A stretch of DNA of 64,000 bases from Caryophanales bacterium UBA7581 (GCA_002477825.1 DLKT01000045.1:1-64000); one strand, 5' to 3'. Positions 7,516 to 16,828 are shown, counted from the first letter of the stretch. Made by a program: numbers and translations. Notes: a model not told the origin generated them from the letters alone.

Positions 7516-8817
7516 TTATTCTTCTTCCTCATCTTTATCTTCTTCAACTTCTACCATTACTTTTTCAACAGTAAATTCATCCGCTTTTAAAACGGTGACG
7601 GTTAAATTAGCAAAATCAAAGGTGTCGCCCTTTTTAGCAAACCTTTCGAGATTTTCAATCACCCAACCACCAACGGTTGTATATTCGGTTTCAACCTCTT
7701 TTTCATAATGAACTAAATCAAAGAAATCATCAATATTCATCGAGCCATCGACGATATAAACTCCTTCGCTTTTTTCTTTATAATCTTCTTCGACTTTATC
7801 ACTTTCGTCCCAGATTTCGCCCACTAATTCTTCCACAATGTCTTCCATGGTCACAATACCCATCGTGCCACCAAATTCATCTTTAATAATGGCCATATGT
7901 TGTTTTTGTTCTTTCATATCTTCCAATAAAGAAGAAATGGATTTTGATTTATGAATAAACATGGGGTGGCGCATTAATTCACGAATATCAATCTTAGAAC
8001 CCTTTAAATACTCTTTAAACAAACGTTTCGTGGAAAGAACACCAATAATGTTATCAATGGATTCTTCATAAACAGGAATCAAAGAATGAAGGAAAATTTC
8101 ATGGTTTTCAATCAATTCTTTAAAGTCATCTTCAATATCAAAAGCAAAGACGTCCACACGTGGTGTCATGATTTCATAAGCGGCTGTATCGGTAAAATCA
8201 ATCGCGGACTTTAATAATTCGCCTTGTTTTTCATCAATGACGCCCTCTTCTTCAATAGTATCTACAATTTCTAATAATTCTTCATCGGTTACGGAAGGTT
8301 CATTTTCCTTTTTCTTTGGTAAGATATGAGTAAATCCTTTTACAATACCTGAAACCACAAAAGTCACAGGCCAGAAAATAATCTTTAAAAATTGAATTGG
8401 ATAAGCAAAAGCTTTAGAAAGCTTATAAGAACTCATTGTACCTAAATTCTTAGGAATAACTTCACCAAAAATAATTAAAAAAACTAAAACAACAATCGAT
8501 GAAATGGTTGAGGCGGTTTCATCACTAATAGCGTCGTTGGTTTTAAAAATACCAATACAGATCATTGTAGCTAAAGATGAACAGGCAATATTCACTAAAT
8601 TATTACCAAATAGTATAGCGGTTAATGTTTTATCATAATCATCAATTAATTTAACGGCCAAACGAGATGTTTTATTTCCTTCTTCACTTTCCTTTTTTAG
8701 ACGTAATTTATTCACCACCGTATACGCAAGTTCAGAAGATGATAAAAAGCCAGAAGCGAGCAAGCAAATAATTAAAATTAACATTTGCCAACCATAATTC
8801 ATTAAAAACTCTTTCAT
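7516..8817 (-). CDS. CNNM/CorC-type transporter (DUF21-CBS-CorC_HlyC)
   Basis: A 433-residue protein. Residues 1-180 hold about four membrane segments of the DUF21/CNNM domain (SSSELAYTVVNKLRLK). The middle holds a CBS pair (DVFAFDIEDDF and IKDEFGGTMGIVTMEDIVEELVGEIWDE). The last 80 residues form a CorC_HlyC FAD-binding-like fold. The family is linked to Mg2+/Co2+ efflux. Start overlaps the stop of the upstream paralogue by 4 bases (ATGA), so the two are translationally coupled and may form a heteromer. The tail is very acidic. No terminator is evident downstream. Confidence 0.9.
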   Translation of the reverse strand: MKEFLMNYGWQMLILIICLLASGFLSSSELAYTVVNKLRLKKESEEGNKTSRLAVKLIDDYDKTLTAILFGNNLVNIACSSLATMICIGIFKTNDAISDETASTISSIVVLVFLIIFGEVIPKNLGTMSSYKLSKAFAYPIQFLKIIFWPVTFVVSGIVKGFTHILPKKKENEPSVTDEELLEIVDTIEEEGVIDEKQGELLKSAIDFTDTAAYEIMTPRVDVFAFDIEDDFKELIENHEIFLHSLIPVYEESIDNIIGVLSTKRLFKEYLKGSKIDIRELMRHPMFIHKSKSISSLLEDMKEQKQHMAIIKDEFGGTMGIVTMEDIVEELVGEIWDESDKVEEDYKEKSEGVYIVDGSMNIDDFFDLVHYEKEVETEYTTVGGWVIENLERFAKKGDTFDFANLTVTVLKADEFTVEKVMVEVEEDKDEEEE

Positions 8818-9884
8818 TCTTTATCACCCCTTTTTGGTTCGGATAAAGAAGCCGTGTCTTTGGTTGCTTCGCCCACTAATTCTTCTAATAAATCTTCCAT
8901 GGTTACCATGCCTAAAGTTTGGTTATCTTTCGACTTAACAATAGCAATATGTGTTTTATTTTTATTAAAACCCTCTAATAATTCATCCATGGAAATAGAA
9001 GGAGAAACCACATAAACCTTTTTTAAAGTCGATTTAATGGAAACCTTTTTATTAGAGAAATAAGATTTTAAATAGGATTTAACAACTAAAATACCAATGA
9101 TATGGTCAATGTCTTTTTTATATACAGGTATTCTTGAATAAGGCGTATCTAAAATGATTTGATTTAACGTATCATGCGTTAAAGAATCAATATTGATTGC
9201 AAACATTTTTTCTTTGGGTGTAAAAACATCTTTTACAATGGTATCACTAAAATCTAATGAATTTTGAATGATATCACTTTCTTGTTCTTCTAAAAGGCCT
9301 TCTTCTTCAATGGATTCAATCATGTTAGAGAAATCTTCTTCGGTCATTGAAGGTTCTTCTTTAATATGAAATATTTTTTGTACAACAAAAACAATGCCTT
9401 CAAAGATTTTAGCAAAAGGCCATAAGATGATCATGAGAAAATAAACGAACCACGCCGTCATCGAGGCAATGCGATCTGGATAAATTCTGGCTAAAGCTTT
9501 CGGTAATGTATCCGAAAATAAAAAGCAGATTGCAGTAGAAACTATCGTAGCGACAATCGTTACCGTTGAACTCGTCGCCTCTGGTAATAAGCGAATAAAA
9601 AGCAAGGTAGAAATGGATGACACGAAAACAGCAACAATATTGTTGCCAATTAAAAGTACGGATACAGCATGATCAAATTTATCCACTACTTTACAAACTA
9701 TTTTTGCTGTCCGATTTCCATCATCCGCTTTGACTCTCATTCGAATTCGGTTACAAGAAGCAAGCGCTGTTTCACTTGCCGAAAAAATCGCACCAAATAA
9801 AACAAGCACAATAATTAAAATCCAGGATGTCCAGGATTCAGTATTTTGTGCAAATATCGTAAACAGACTAGGCCCATCAGGCAT
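8814..9884 (-). CDS. CNNM-type protein lacking the CorC_HlyC domain
   Basis: A 356-residue paralogue of the next gene: N-terminal DUF21 membrane domain (FSASETALASCNRIRMRVK), then a CBS pair ending EDLLEELVGEATKD. It stops where the partner continues with the CorC_HlyC domain, so it is about 75 residues shorter. The missing domain suggests a regulatory or structural partner role in a heteromeric Mg2+-transport complex (inference). GAGGAG precedes the ATG and a strong promoter lies upstream. Confidence 0.88.
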   Translation of the reverse strand: MPDGPSLFTIFAQNTESWTSWILIIVLVLFGAIFSASETALASCNRIRMRVKADDGNRTAKIVCKVVDKFDHAVSVLLIGNNIVAVFVSSISTLLFIRLLPEATSSTVTIVATIVSTAICFLFSDTLPKALARIYPDRIASMTAWFVYFLMIILWPFAKIFEGIVFVVQKIFHIKEEPSMTEEDFSNMIESIEEEGLLEEQESDIIQNSLDFSDTIVKDVFTPKEKMFAINIDSLTHDTLNQIILDTPYSRIPVYKKDIDHIIGILVVKSYLKSYFSNKKVSIKSTLKKVYVVSPSISMDELLEGFNKNKTHIAIVKSKDNQTLGMVTMEDLLEELVGEATKDTASLSEPKRGDKE

Positions 9885-9917
9885 CTAAACCAACTCCTCA
9901 GTTAGAAACTGATAAAT

Positions 9918-9946
9918 ATTATATCATTGCTTCTTATCTTTTTCAA
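9918..9946 (-). promoter_or_regulatory. Strong sigma-A promoter of the CNNM operon
   Basis: Minus-strand TTGAAA (9946-9941), 17-base spacer and TATAAT (9923-9918). A small CAGTT-TCT-AACTG hairpin (9912-9900) follows in the leader, just before the ribosome site. Confidence 0.75.
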
Positions 9947-10001
9947 GGTGAAAAACACGTCATTTTCCTAAAAAAACGAGCTTTTTTATGCAAAATCCCA
10001 T

Positions 10002-10039
10002 AAAAAAACTGTATAAAGCGAAATGACTTTATACAGTTT
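10002..10039 (-). terminator. Terminator of nrdDG
   Basis: Perfect 13-bp stem AAACTGTATAAAG / CTTTATACAGTTT with an 8-base loop followed on the minus strand by a T run. It lies 13 bases beyond the nrdG stop. Confidence 0.92.
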
Positions 10040-10051
10040 CATTTTATGAAA

Positions 10052-10558
10052 TTACCAAGTAACTAAGACCATTTGATTTTCGTGCAAAGATTTTTTTACA
10101 TCGATAATTCTTTGATTAGTACTTCCTCTAAAACGTAAGGAAATGTCTCTTTCTTCTAAGTGGAAAGGACCATCGACAATATAATCGACTTCATGAAGTA
10201 AACGATCTAAGTTTTCATTTTCTTTACGAAGCTTCATAATTTCTTCCCAAGTAAATCCGGTATAGACAATCAAAGAGAGGCCATGGCCTGATAGCTTATA
10301 CGCTAATTCTAGGCAGGCATCAATTTGATAAAGAGGATCTCCACCCGTAAGAGTGACTCCGCTTAATAAAGGATTTTGTAAGGCCATTTTAATAATTTTA
10401 TCAATATCTTCATCATAGCCTTTAGAGAAATCATGCGTTTCCGGATTATGACAACCTGGACAGTTATGCGCACAACCTTGGGTGAAAACCGCTAAACGAA
10501 TGCCAGGGCCATCAACGATAGAATCGTTAACAATGCCCGCAATACGAATCTTACCCAT
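10052..10558 (-). CDS. nrdG: Anaerobic ribonucleotide reductase activase (radical SAM)
   Basis: A 168-residue radical SAM enzyme that installs the glycyl radical on NrdD. It carries the cluster motif C-x3-C-x2-C (CAHNCPGC) and the SAM-binding GGDPL. The start at 10558 has AAAGGA at 8-base spacing and overlaps the nrdD stop by 8 bases; an in-frame ATG at 10567 sits on top of that ribosome site and is rejected. Works with NrdD to make deoxynucleotides without oxygen. Confidence 0.95.
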   Translation of the reverse strand: MGKIRIAGIVNDSIVDGPGIRLAVFTQGCAHNCPGCHNPETHDFSKGYDEDIDKIIKMALQNPLLSGVTLTGGDPLYQIDACLELAYKLSGHGLSLIVYTGFTWEEIMKLRKENENLDRLLHEVDYIVDGPFHLEERDISLRFRGSTNQRIIDVKKSLHENQMVLVTW

Positions 10559-12872
10559 GGATATCATCCTTTGTCATGTGACGGACTCTTGCTTGAACTT
10601 CTGCTCTTTTCGCATCATTAAAGCGATCTAATGTACCCACTAAATAACCGGTGATACGACGAATTCTTTCAAAAGCAACGTCTTCTTCTTTACGTCCACA
10701 GCATGGGCAAACGTTATCAATGATGCCGGAATAACCGCAAACTGGGTCGCGGTCTAATGGGTGGTTAACCGAACCATAACCAATACCTTCATCATGCATA
10801 CAACGAATAATTCTTTCAAACGCTTCTTCGTTTTTCGCTACGTCGCCATCTACTTCAACATAAGTAATATGGCCACCATTGGTTAAGAAGTTATAAGGTG
10901 CTTCACGATGAATCTTTTCAAAGATTCCAATTGGATAATAAACAGGAATATGGAAAGAGTTCGTATAGAATTCACGGTCGGTTACACCTGGGATTTTACC
11001 ATAACGTTTCGCATCAATCTTCACAAAACGTCCAGATAATCCTTCCGCTGGTGTGGCGATTAATGAGAAATTGAGGTGATATTGTTCGGTATAACGATCG
11101 GTAGCTTCTCTCATATGAGAAATGATTTTAATACCTAATTCTTGGGCTTCATCGGATTCACCATGGTGTTTTCCAATTAAAGCTTTTAAAGTTTCAGCTA
11201 AACCAATAAAACCAATGGTTAAGGTACCATGAATTAAAACTGGTCCTACTTCATCATCATATTTTAATTTATCGGAATCAAGCCATACACCTTGTCCCAT
11301 TAAGAATGGGAAGTTATACACGTGTTTATGGTATTGAATTTTATATCTTTCTAATAATTGATCTTTTACTAAATTAAGCATTTCATCTAAAGAATGGAAG
11401 AATTTATCTAAATCACCTTTAGCTTCAATAGCTAAACGAGGCAAATTGATGGATGTAAAGGATAAATTACCACGTCCAGCAGTTACTTCCTTATCTTTCA
11501 CAACATTGCTCATAACACGGGTTCTACAGCCCATATAAGCGATTTCCGAGTTATAGTCGCCTGGTTTATAGAATGGAATATTCATTGGCGCATCAATAAA
11601 GGAGAAGTTAGGAAATAAACGTTTTCCACTACAACGAATTGCTTTTTTATATAAATCGTAGTTAGGATCTCCTGGATTGAAGTTAATACCTTCTTTAACT
11701 TTAAAGATTTGAATTGGGAAAATTGGAGTTTCTCCTCTTCCTAAACCATTCATGGTAGCTTCTAATAATTGATCCATGACCATTCTTCCTTCTTCAGAAG
11801 TATCGGTACCATAGTTTAACGAAGAGAATGGTACTTGTGCACCGGCACGAGAATGCATGGTATTTAAGTTATGGATTAAAGCTTCCATCGCTTGAAGGGT
11901 ATCGTCTTGTGTTTCGTTATAAGAACAATCAATAACCTTCTTCACCAATTTTTCATGAGGAAGTTCAGGATACATTTCGGATAAAACTTCAAATAAAGCT
12001 TTTTCGAAATCTTTATTTTTCATACGACATTCCGCATGACCTTTTTCTTCAGCTTTTGTAATAATGGTATTTCCCATTTCTTTATCCATACCATCATCGA
12101 CAAAAAGAGAATAAATCTTTACAATATTGTTTCTTAAGTTTTTACGATAGGATTTTCTTACCCCTAAAGCCATGGCATAGTCAAAGTTAGGAACACTTTG
12201 TCCACCATGTTGATCGTTTTGATCGGCTTGAATTGCGATACACGCTAAAGAGGCATAAGAACGAATGCTATTCGGTTCACGTAAGAAACCATGTCCCGTG
12301 GAAAAACCACCATGGAATAATTTAATTAAATCGATTTGGCAGCATGTCATCGTTAAGGTATAGAAATCCAAATCGTGAATATGAATATCGCCACGTAAAT
12401 GAGCATCAGCAAAACGTTTATCTAAAACGTGAGCGTGATAAAAAGCTTTGGCCGCTTCTGAACCATACTTTAACATGGTGCCCATTGCGGTATCCCCATT
12501 AATATTAGCGTTTTCTCTTTTTACGTCATTATCTTTGGAATCTTGGAAAGTAATATCCCGAAGGGTTTGCATTAAGCAAGTATTTGCTTCCCGAATTCTT
12601 GTTCTTTCAGCCCGATAAAGAATATAAGCCTTCGCTACATCGAGTTCATCATTCTCCATTAAAACCGTTTCAATTAAATCTTGGACTTGTTCTACAGTTG
12701 GTGTTTTTCTTTTGTAGATTTCATCCATTTTTTGAACGACTTCATCAGTGATTTTCTCTACTTTTTCTTCGTCTTTCTTGCCTTGTGACTCAAAGGCCTT
12801 TTCGATGGCTTGGAGAATTTTCTTCTCATCAAAATTTACTTTTCTACCATCGCGTTTAATAATCTTTTTCAT
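10551..12872 (-). CDS. nrdD: Anaerobic ribonucleoside-triphosphate reductase, class III
   Basis: A 773-residue enzyme reducing NTPs to dNTPs under anoxia. The N-terminal 90 residues are an ATP-cone allosteric domain (KRDGRKVNFDEKKILQAI). The catalytic barrel follows. Near the C-terminus a four-cysteine zinc site (VCGYSG, VCPCCG) precedes the glycyl-radical loop RRITGYLVG with glycine 742. Length is normal for the class. AGGGAG precedes the ATG. Forms an operon with nrdG and is preceded by a promoter and an unusual roughly 115-base leader. Confidence 0.96.
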   Translation of the reverse strand: MKKIIKRDGRKVNFDEKKILQAIEKAFESQGKKDEEKVEKITDEVVQKMDEIYKRKTPTVEQVQDLIETVLMENDELDVAKAYILYRAERTRIREANTCLMQTLRDITFQDSKDNDVKRENANINGDTAMGTMLKYGSEAAKAFYHAHVLDKRFADAHLRGDIHIHDLDFYTLTMTCCQIDLIKLFHGGFSTGHGFLREPNSIRSYASLACIAIQADQNDQHGGQSVPNFDYAMALGVRKSYRKNLRNNIVKIYSLFVDDGMDKEMGNTIITKAEEKGHAECRMKNKDFEKALFEVLSEMYPELPHEKLVKKVIDCSYNETQDDTLQAMEALIHNLNTMHSRAGAQVPFSSLNYGTDTSEEGRMVMDQLLEATMNGLGRGETPIFPIQIFKVKEGINFNPGDPNYDLYKKAIRCSGKRLFPNFSFIDAPMNIPFYKPGDYNSEIAYMGCRTRVMSNVVKDKEVTAGRGNLSFTSINLPRLAIEAKGDLDKFFHSLDEMLNLVKDQLLERYKIQYHKHVYNFPFLMGQGVWLDSDKLKYDDEVGPVLIHGTLTIGFIGLAETLKALIGKHHGESDEAQELGIKIISHMREATDRYTEQYHLNFSLIATPAEGLSGRFVKIDAKRYGKIPGVTDREFYTNSFHIPVYYPIGIFEKIHREAPYNFLTNGGHITYVEVDGDVAKNEEAFERIIRCMHDEGIGYGSVNHPLDRDPVCGYSGIIDNVCPCCGRKEEDVAFERIRRITGYLVGTLDRFNDAKRAEVQARVRHMTKDDIHG

Positions 12873-12926
12873 AAAAATTACTCCCTAAATACTCTAGTTT
12901 CATATCAAAAAGTGCAAAATAAAACA

Positions 12927-12990
12927 ACCGGCTCTTCGCCATACTTTCTACCGGCTCTGCCTTATCCTGGCATTACGCGTTAAACGTGAC
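12927..12990 (-). promoter_or_regulatory. Unidentified structured leader of nrdD
   Basis: Transcribed GC-rich island in an AT-rich context. It contains two direct copies of AGAGCCGGT on the minus strand (12958-12950 and 12935-12927, 23 bases apart), each with a self-complementary CCGG, and several GGC/GCC pairs able to form short stems (TGCC with GGCA, GGC with GCC). I do not recognise a known riboswitch class. It may be an RNA regulator or a protein-binding site for nrdDG control. Confidence 0.45.
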
Positions 12991-12993
12991 TTT

Positions 12994-13022
12994 ATTATAC
13001 TAATCAAAATCAAGGGTTGCAA
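12994..13022 (-). promoter_or_regulatory. nrdD promoter with palindrome over the -35 box
   Basis: Minus-strand TTGCAA (13022-13017), 17-base spacer, TATAAT (12999-12994). The -35 box is embedded in the perfect 10-bp palindrome GGTTGCAACC (13015-13024), a possible repressor site. No NrdR-box-like sequence was seen. Confidence 0.7.
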
Positions 13023-13125
13023 CCTTTTTAAGTCATTTTCTTAATGTAATTTTTTTACAAGCTTTGAAAGAGTTTTCATAGTAGTTTTTTAGTATTTAAA
13101 AAACCTTTTATTTATCGGTGAAAAT

Positions 13126-13701
13126 CTATTTTTTTACCTCATGGCAGTGGCGACAGCGGGGTTCGTAACTTTCGCTTGCTCCCACAATAATAATCGGATC
13201 ATTATAAGAAGCCGGTTCTCCATTCACGAGTCTTTGCGTTCGAGTCGCGGGCGCTCCACAGCGCATACAAATCGCGGTTAGCTTAGTGACGTCTTCCGCT
13301 AAAGCTAAAAGCTCAGGCATGTTTTGAAAAGGCTCTCCCCGGAAGTCACGGTCTAAGCCAGCGACGATAACCCGGATGCCGCGGTTAGCAAGATCTTCCG
13401 CTACATGAATAATTTCATGGTCTAAGAATTGCACTTCATCGATGACGACTGCTTCCGTATCACAATCAACGTACTTTAAAATATCTTGAGCGGTTTCAAT
13501 GTTGATGGAACGCGTTTTAATTTTTGAGTGAGAAACGATTTCATTCTCAGAATAGCGGTTATCAATTTTAGGTTTAAAGACCAATGTCTTTTTATGTGCA
13601 TATTCCAAACGTTTAATACGGCGGATGAGTTCTTCACTTTTACCTGCAAACATCGGACCCGTGATAACTTCAATCCATCCTTTTTTCCATGATTCTTCCA
13701 T
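13126..13701 (-). CDS. tdk: Thymidine kinase
   Basis: A 191-residue type II thymidine kinase that phosphorylates thymidine to dTMP in pyrimidine salvage. P-loop GPMFAGKS at residues 15-22, Walker-B-like DEVQF, and zinc ligands CMRCG and CRHC near the C-terminus. Length is normal. GAGGTG precedes the ATG. The gene has its own promoter; about 100 bases separate its stop from the nrdD promoter, with only AT-rich weak hairpins between. Confidence 0.95.
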   Translation of the reverse strand: MEESWKKGWIEVITGPMFAGKSEELIRRIKRLEYAHKKTLVFKPKIDNRYSENEIVSHSKIKTRSINIETAQDILKYVDCDTEAVVIDEVQFLDHEIIHVAEDLANRGIRVIVAGLDRDFRGEPFQNMPELLALAEDVTKLTAICMRCGAPATRTQRLVNGEPASYNDPIIIVGASESYEPRCRHCHEVKK

Positions 13702-13725
13702 ATGGCTTCACCTCTTATATTTTTA

Positions 13726-13754
13726 TTCATAGCACAACTCTTTTCATTTGATAA
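13726..13754 (-). promoter_or_regulatory. tdk promoter
   Basis: Minus-strand TTATCA (13754-13749), 17-base spacer, TATGAA (13731-13726) with an extended TGC before the -10 box. It lies about 25 bases upstream of the start codon. Confidence 0.5.
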
Positions 13755-13799
13755 GTATTTTTCTCACTTTTTTCATATATTGTTATGAGGTGATTATTT

Positions 13800-15074
13800 A
13801 TGATTCTTTATACCGTAAAAGAAGGTGATTCTTTATACGAAATTGCCAAGACGTATCATACGACCGTCAATGAAATTGTTTCTGCCAATGGGTTACAAGT
13901 TTCCCATACGCTCATTATCGGTCAAGGGTTAGTGATTCCATCCGAACAAACTGTGCACGTAGTTACAAAAGGTGAGTCTCTTTACTCTATTTCTCAAAAA
14001 TATGGTGTTACTGTAAGTAGTATCCTTGACGCTAATCCATATATTCAAAAACCATTCGTTATTTATCCCGGTCAACAAGTCATGATTACGAATGATATGG
14101 ATCGAAAACGTCCTATGACCGTCAATGGTTATATCTTTCCTAAAACCAATGAAGATGAGTATCTCCCTAATGGCGATGCTTTAACCTTTGCTAGTATTTT
14201 TGCTTACCATATTCGCGATGATGGTTCCATCATTCCTATTCAAGATGAGGCCACTATTGCGCGGTTAAACCGCAACGAAATCGCCCCCATCTTAACAGTT
14301 ACGAACACCGATGAAAAAGGTAGCTTTTCCACTTCTTTAGCGAGTTTTGTTCTTCGTTCAAGTGATGCTAGAAAAAAATTAGTTGGCGAAATTTATCAAA
14401 CCATCGTCAACAAAAAATATTATGGTGTCAATATTGATTTTGAATATGTAAGCCCTGAAGATAAAGACAACTATATCACTTTCCTTTTAGAATTAAGAGA
14501 TAAATTATCTTATGACTATGAATTCAGTATCGCCGTTGCTCCAAAGTATTCTAAAAATCAAGAAGGTTTACTTTACGAAGCGCATGATTATAAACGAATT
14601 GGAGAAATCGTGGACCGTGTCATCATTATGACTTATGAGTGGGGCTATACTTATGGGCCCGCCATGGCAGTTGCTCCGCTTCATTTAGTAAGGAAAGTAG
14701 TAGAATATGCCATTCAAGAAATCAATCCTGAAAAGATTAATTTAGGCATTCCTACTTATGGTTATGATTTTACACTTCCTTATAAAAAAGGACAAAAAGC
14801 CAAATCATTAAGCTATGAAGATGCTTTAGCGTTAGCCTATAAAGAAAAAGCAAGAATTTATTTTGAAGAAAATTCTGAAACGCCTTATTTCGTTTATTAT
14901 AAAGAAAATAAAAAGCATATCGTCTATTATGAAGACGGAAGAAGTATTGCCGAAAAGATTAATTTAGCGCTCCGCTACCACTTAGGTGGTGTAAGTTTCT
15001 GGACTTTGCGTTCACCTTTCCAACAATTATGGTCGCTCGTTAACGAAGCTATTGATGTTGTAAAGTATAATTAG
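13800..15074 (+). CDS. LysM and GH18-domain cell-wall hydrolase (YaaH/SleL-like)
   Basis: A 424-residue protein. Two LysM peptidoglycan-binding repeats occupy residues 1-48 (YTVKEGDSLYEIAKTYHTTV) and 52-98. A glycoside hydrolase family 18 domain follows, with the catalytic pattern GVNIDFEYV (glutamate as acid/base) and a late WTLRSP strand. This is the layout of YaaH/SleL N-acetylglucosaminidases that act on spore or vegetative peptidoglycan. There is no signal peptide, as in the spore enzymes, but nothing else here proves sporulation. GAGGTG precedes the ATG. Transcribed divergently from tdk. Confidence 0.9.
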   Translation: MILYTVKEGDSLYEIAKTYHTTVNEIVSANGLQVSHTLIIGQGLVIPSEQTVHVVTKGESLYSISQKYGVTVSSILDANPYIQKPFVIYPGQQVMITNDMDRKRPMTVNGYIFPKTNEDEYLPNGDALTFASIFAYHIRDDGSIIPIQDEATIARLNRNEIAPILTVTNTDEKGSFSTSLASFVLRSSDARKKLVGEIYQTIVNKKYYGVNIDFEYVSPEDKDNYITFLLELRDKLSYDYEFSIAVAPKYSKNQEGLLYEAHDYKRIGEIVDRVIIMTYEWGYTYGPAMAVAPLHLVRKVVEYAIQEINPEKINLGIPTYGYDFTLPYKKGQKAKSLSYEDALALAYKEKARIYFEENSETPYFVYYKENKKHIVYYEDGRSIAEKINLALRYHLGGVSFWTLRSPFQQLWSLVNEAIDVVKYN

Positions 15075-15080
15075 ACATAG

Positions 15081-15117
15081 AAAAAGGTACCCTTTCTAAT
15101 TGAATGGATACCTTTTC
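15081..15117. terminator. Bidirectional terminator
   Basis: AAAAAGGTA / TACCTTTT stem with inner CC/GG pairing and T runs on the plus side. It lies between the convergent LysM-GH18 gene and the repeat lipoprotein gene. Confidence 0.75.
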
Positions 15118-15127
15118 ATTTCTTTTT

Positions 15128-16672
15128 TTATTTTTCAATAAATAAGGAAAAAACACCATCTTGGGTATAGAAAGTAAGAGTTACACTACAGGAAGTTGCA
15201 ATATAACCATTATTATCATATTGGCTCTCATCAATTTCCCAACCTTTTTCTTTTAAAAGTGCTTTGTAGGTATCTTCTAATGCATCTGTACCCACCGTAC
15301 CTGCATCTTTTACATCAATTTCAATAGAGGCAGGGAAAGTATAACCAAGGAATTCGAATTCTTCTTGATAGGTGTATTTATAAGTTTCACCTTCAGCAAT
15401 ACTAAAGCTTGGAACTTCTACTGCACCATCTCCTAAGAAAGTTACAATCTTATCTTGGGGGAAGCTTGCAAGTAACTCATCGTATTGTGGTTCAGTAGGT
15501 TGAACTAAAATCATAAATACTTTTTCATCTGCATCGTAACTTAAATAGACACTGACATACTCTTCCCAGTCATAGTAATAATCTAATTCTTGATAAGCAT
15601 CATAGCCCAATAAGAAATTAGCAGCAGTTAAACTTGAATCATAACTACTAGAAAGATCACTATCCGAAGTGCCATAAACATAAATGCCTGTTCCATAGAA
15701 GAAATAAGTATATTGTCCTGAAACAGCAAATTCTGGAATTGCTAATTTGCATTCTTCGTTCATAACGGAAGCAATTTCATTAGCTGGCCAAGCATCAACT
15801 TTTACTTCTTTAATGATTTGGCTTAAATACATTGAAATAGAGTTCCCCGCAGAATAATAATCATTTCCTGGAAAATAGCTATATTCAACAACTAAATTAT
15901 AATCATCATTTGCTTGTACATAATATTGATAAATAGTATAACCATAGCTATCATCTTCTGTTGATTTTGTAAATCCAGCATCTTCTAATGCTTCACCATA
16001 ATTGGTAAGATAGTTTGTGCTCGTTGCATCCGCAATATAAACACCATCTTCATCGCTAGAATATCCATAATTTTCTGCTAATGCAACAAATGGAATGGTT
16101 TTGCTAAATGAAGTATTCATCATTTCTAATAATTCTGCTGGCCAAGCAGTATCCGTCGTTTGTCCTACATCCTCACCAGTAGAACCGCCATTATCTTCTA
16201 ACCAAGCAAAGATTTCATTTGTGGCGACGTAGGTTTCTCCATTTATTGTTGCACCTGGGAAATGATCCAATTGAATAACTAAGTTTCCTTTTGCATAGAA
16301 GTAAGCCGTGTAGGAATAGTAATCATTTTCTTCTGATTCTTCACTATCATAGGTATAACCTTGAGTTTCTAAGTAAGTGCCATATGCCTCAACAAAATCA
16401 GTAGTAGATTCTCCCGAAATGTATAGATAATCTCCTGTTTCATCGGTTTCTTTAGAAAATTCATAGGTATCTGCTAATTTGACATAAGGAATTTCTTCTT
16501 TTAATAGACTATTCATTAAAGTCTTAAGTTCGCTATCCCATTCACCATCAAACATTGGGTCTTTTACTGTAGAAGTTAGATGAGAGGAATCATCTCCTCC
16601 TTCACCATTACAAGACACGAGACCAAAAAGCAAGAATGGAATCGCTAAAAATAACATTTTCTTTTTCATCAT
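15128..16672 (-). CDS. Secreted lipoprotein with four degenerate repeats
   Basis: A 514-residue lipoprotein: N-terminal signal with lipobox LVSC, then an acidic, Tyr-rich body. By eye it holds four related units of about 110-120 residues. Each starts near W/F-P-x(2-4)-(L/I)-x2-(M/F)-(N/L) followed by a (I/V)P(Y/F/E/S) strand, a YxY region and a strand ending in a Y/F-rich stretch (units near residues 45, 175, 295 and 400). No known family is recognised. It is probably anchored on the outer membrane face by Lgt-dependent lipidation. GAGAGG supports the first of two adjacent ATGs. It has its own TTGACA promoter. Confidence 0.8.
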   Translation of the reverse strand: MMKKKMLFLAIPFLLFGLVSCNGEGGDDSSHLTSTVKDPMFDGEWDSELKTLMNSLLKEEIPYVKLADTYEFSKETDETGDYLYISGESTTDFVEAYGTYLETQGYTYDSEESEENDYYSYTAYFYAKGNLVIQLDHFPGATINGETYVATNEIFAWLEDNGGSTGEDVGQTTDTAWPAELLEMMNTSFSKTIPFVALAENYGYSSDEDGVYIADATSTNYLTNYGEALEDAGFTKSTEDDSYGYTIYQYYVQANDDYNLVVEYSYFPGNDYYSAGNSISMYLSQIIKEVKVDAWPANEIASVMNEECKLAIPEFAVSGQYTYFFYGTGIYVYGTSDSDLSSSYDSSLTAANFLLGYDAYQELDYYYDWEEYVSVYLSYDADEKVFMILVQPTEPQYDELLASFPQDKIVTFLGDGAVEVPSFSIAEGETYKYTYQEEFEFLGYTFPASIEIDVKDAGTVGTDALEDTYKALLKEKGWEIDESQYDNNGYIATSCSVTLTFYTQDGVFSLFIEK

Positions 16673-16701
16673 TTAACATCCTCTCTTTTTTATTTAATCA
16701 A

Positions 16702-16731
16702 TTATTAGCACTTTTACCATGTAAATGTCAA
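16702..16731 (-). promoter_or_regulatory. Promoter of the four-repeat lipoprotein
   Basis: Minus-strand TTGACA (16731-16726), 18-base spacer, TAATAA (16707-16702). Two near-identical AT-rich copies of a TTTTTCATAAATT element lie just upstream (about 16735-16780). Confidence 0.55.
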
Positions 16732-16828
16732 ATATTTTTCATAAATTTTGCAATATTTTTTCATAAATTGAGGATTTTTTTTGATATTATTCATAAATGT
16801 TATGTAAATTATTCGCTTTTTAATGTTC

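Noticed and set aside
9961..10000. Second terminator-like A/T hairpin between the CNNM promoter and nrdG
   Set aside because: The stem is almost only A-T pairs with a tiny G/C core; the strong terminator at 10002-10039 suffices.
12873..13022. NrdR box, cobalamin, THF or TPP riboswitch in the nrdD leader
   Set aside because: None of their conserved core segments is present; only a short TPP-like AATGCCAG resemblance.
13753..13781. Sigma-E-like promoter (AAGTATT, 14 bases, CATATATT) before the LysM-GH18 gene, hinting at sporulation control
   Set aside because: Transcription would start inside the ribosome site, leaving too short a leader; no other sporulation gene is present.
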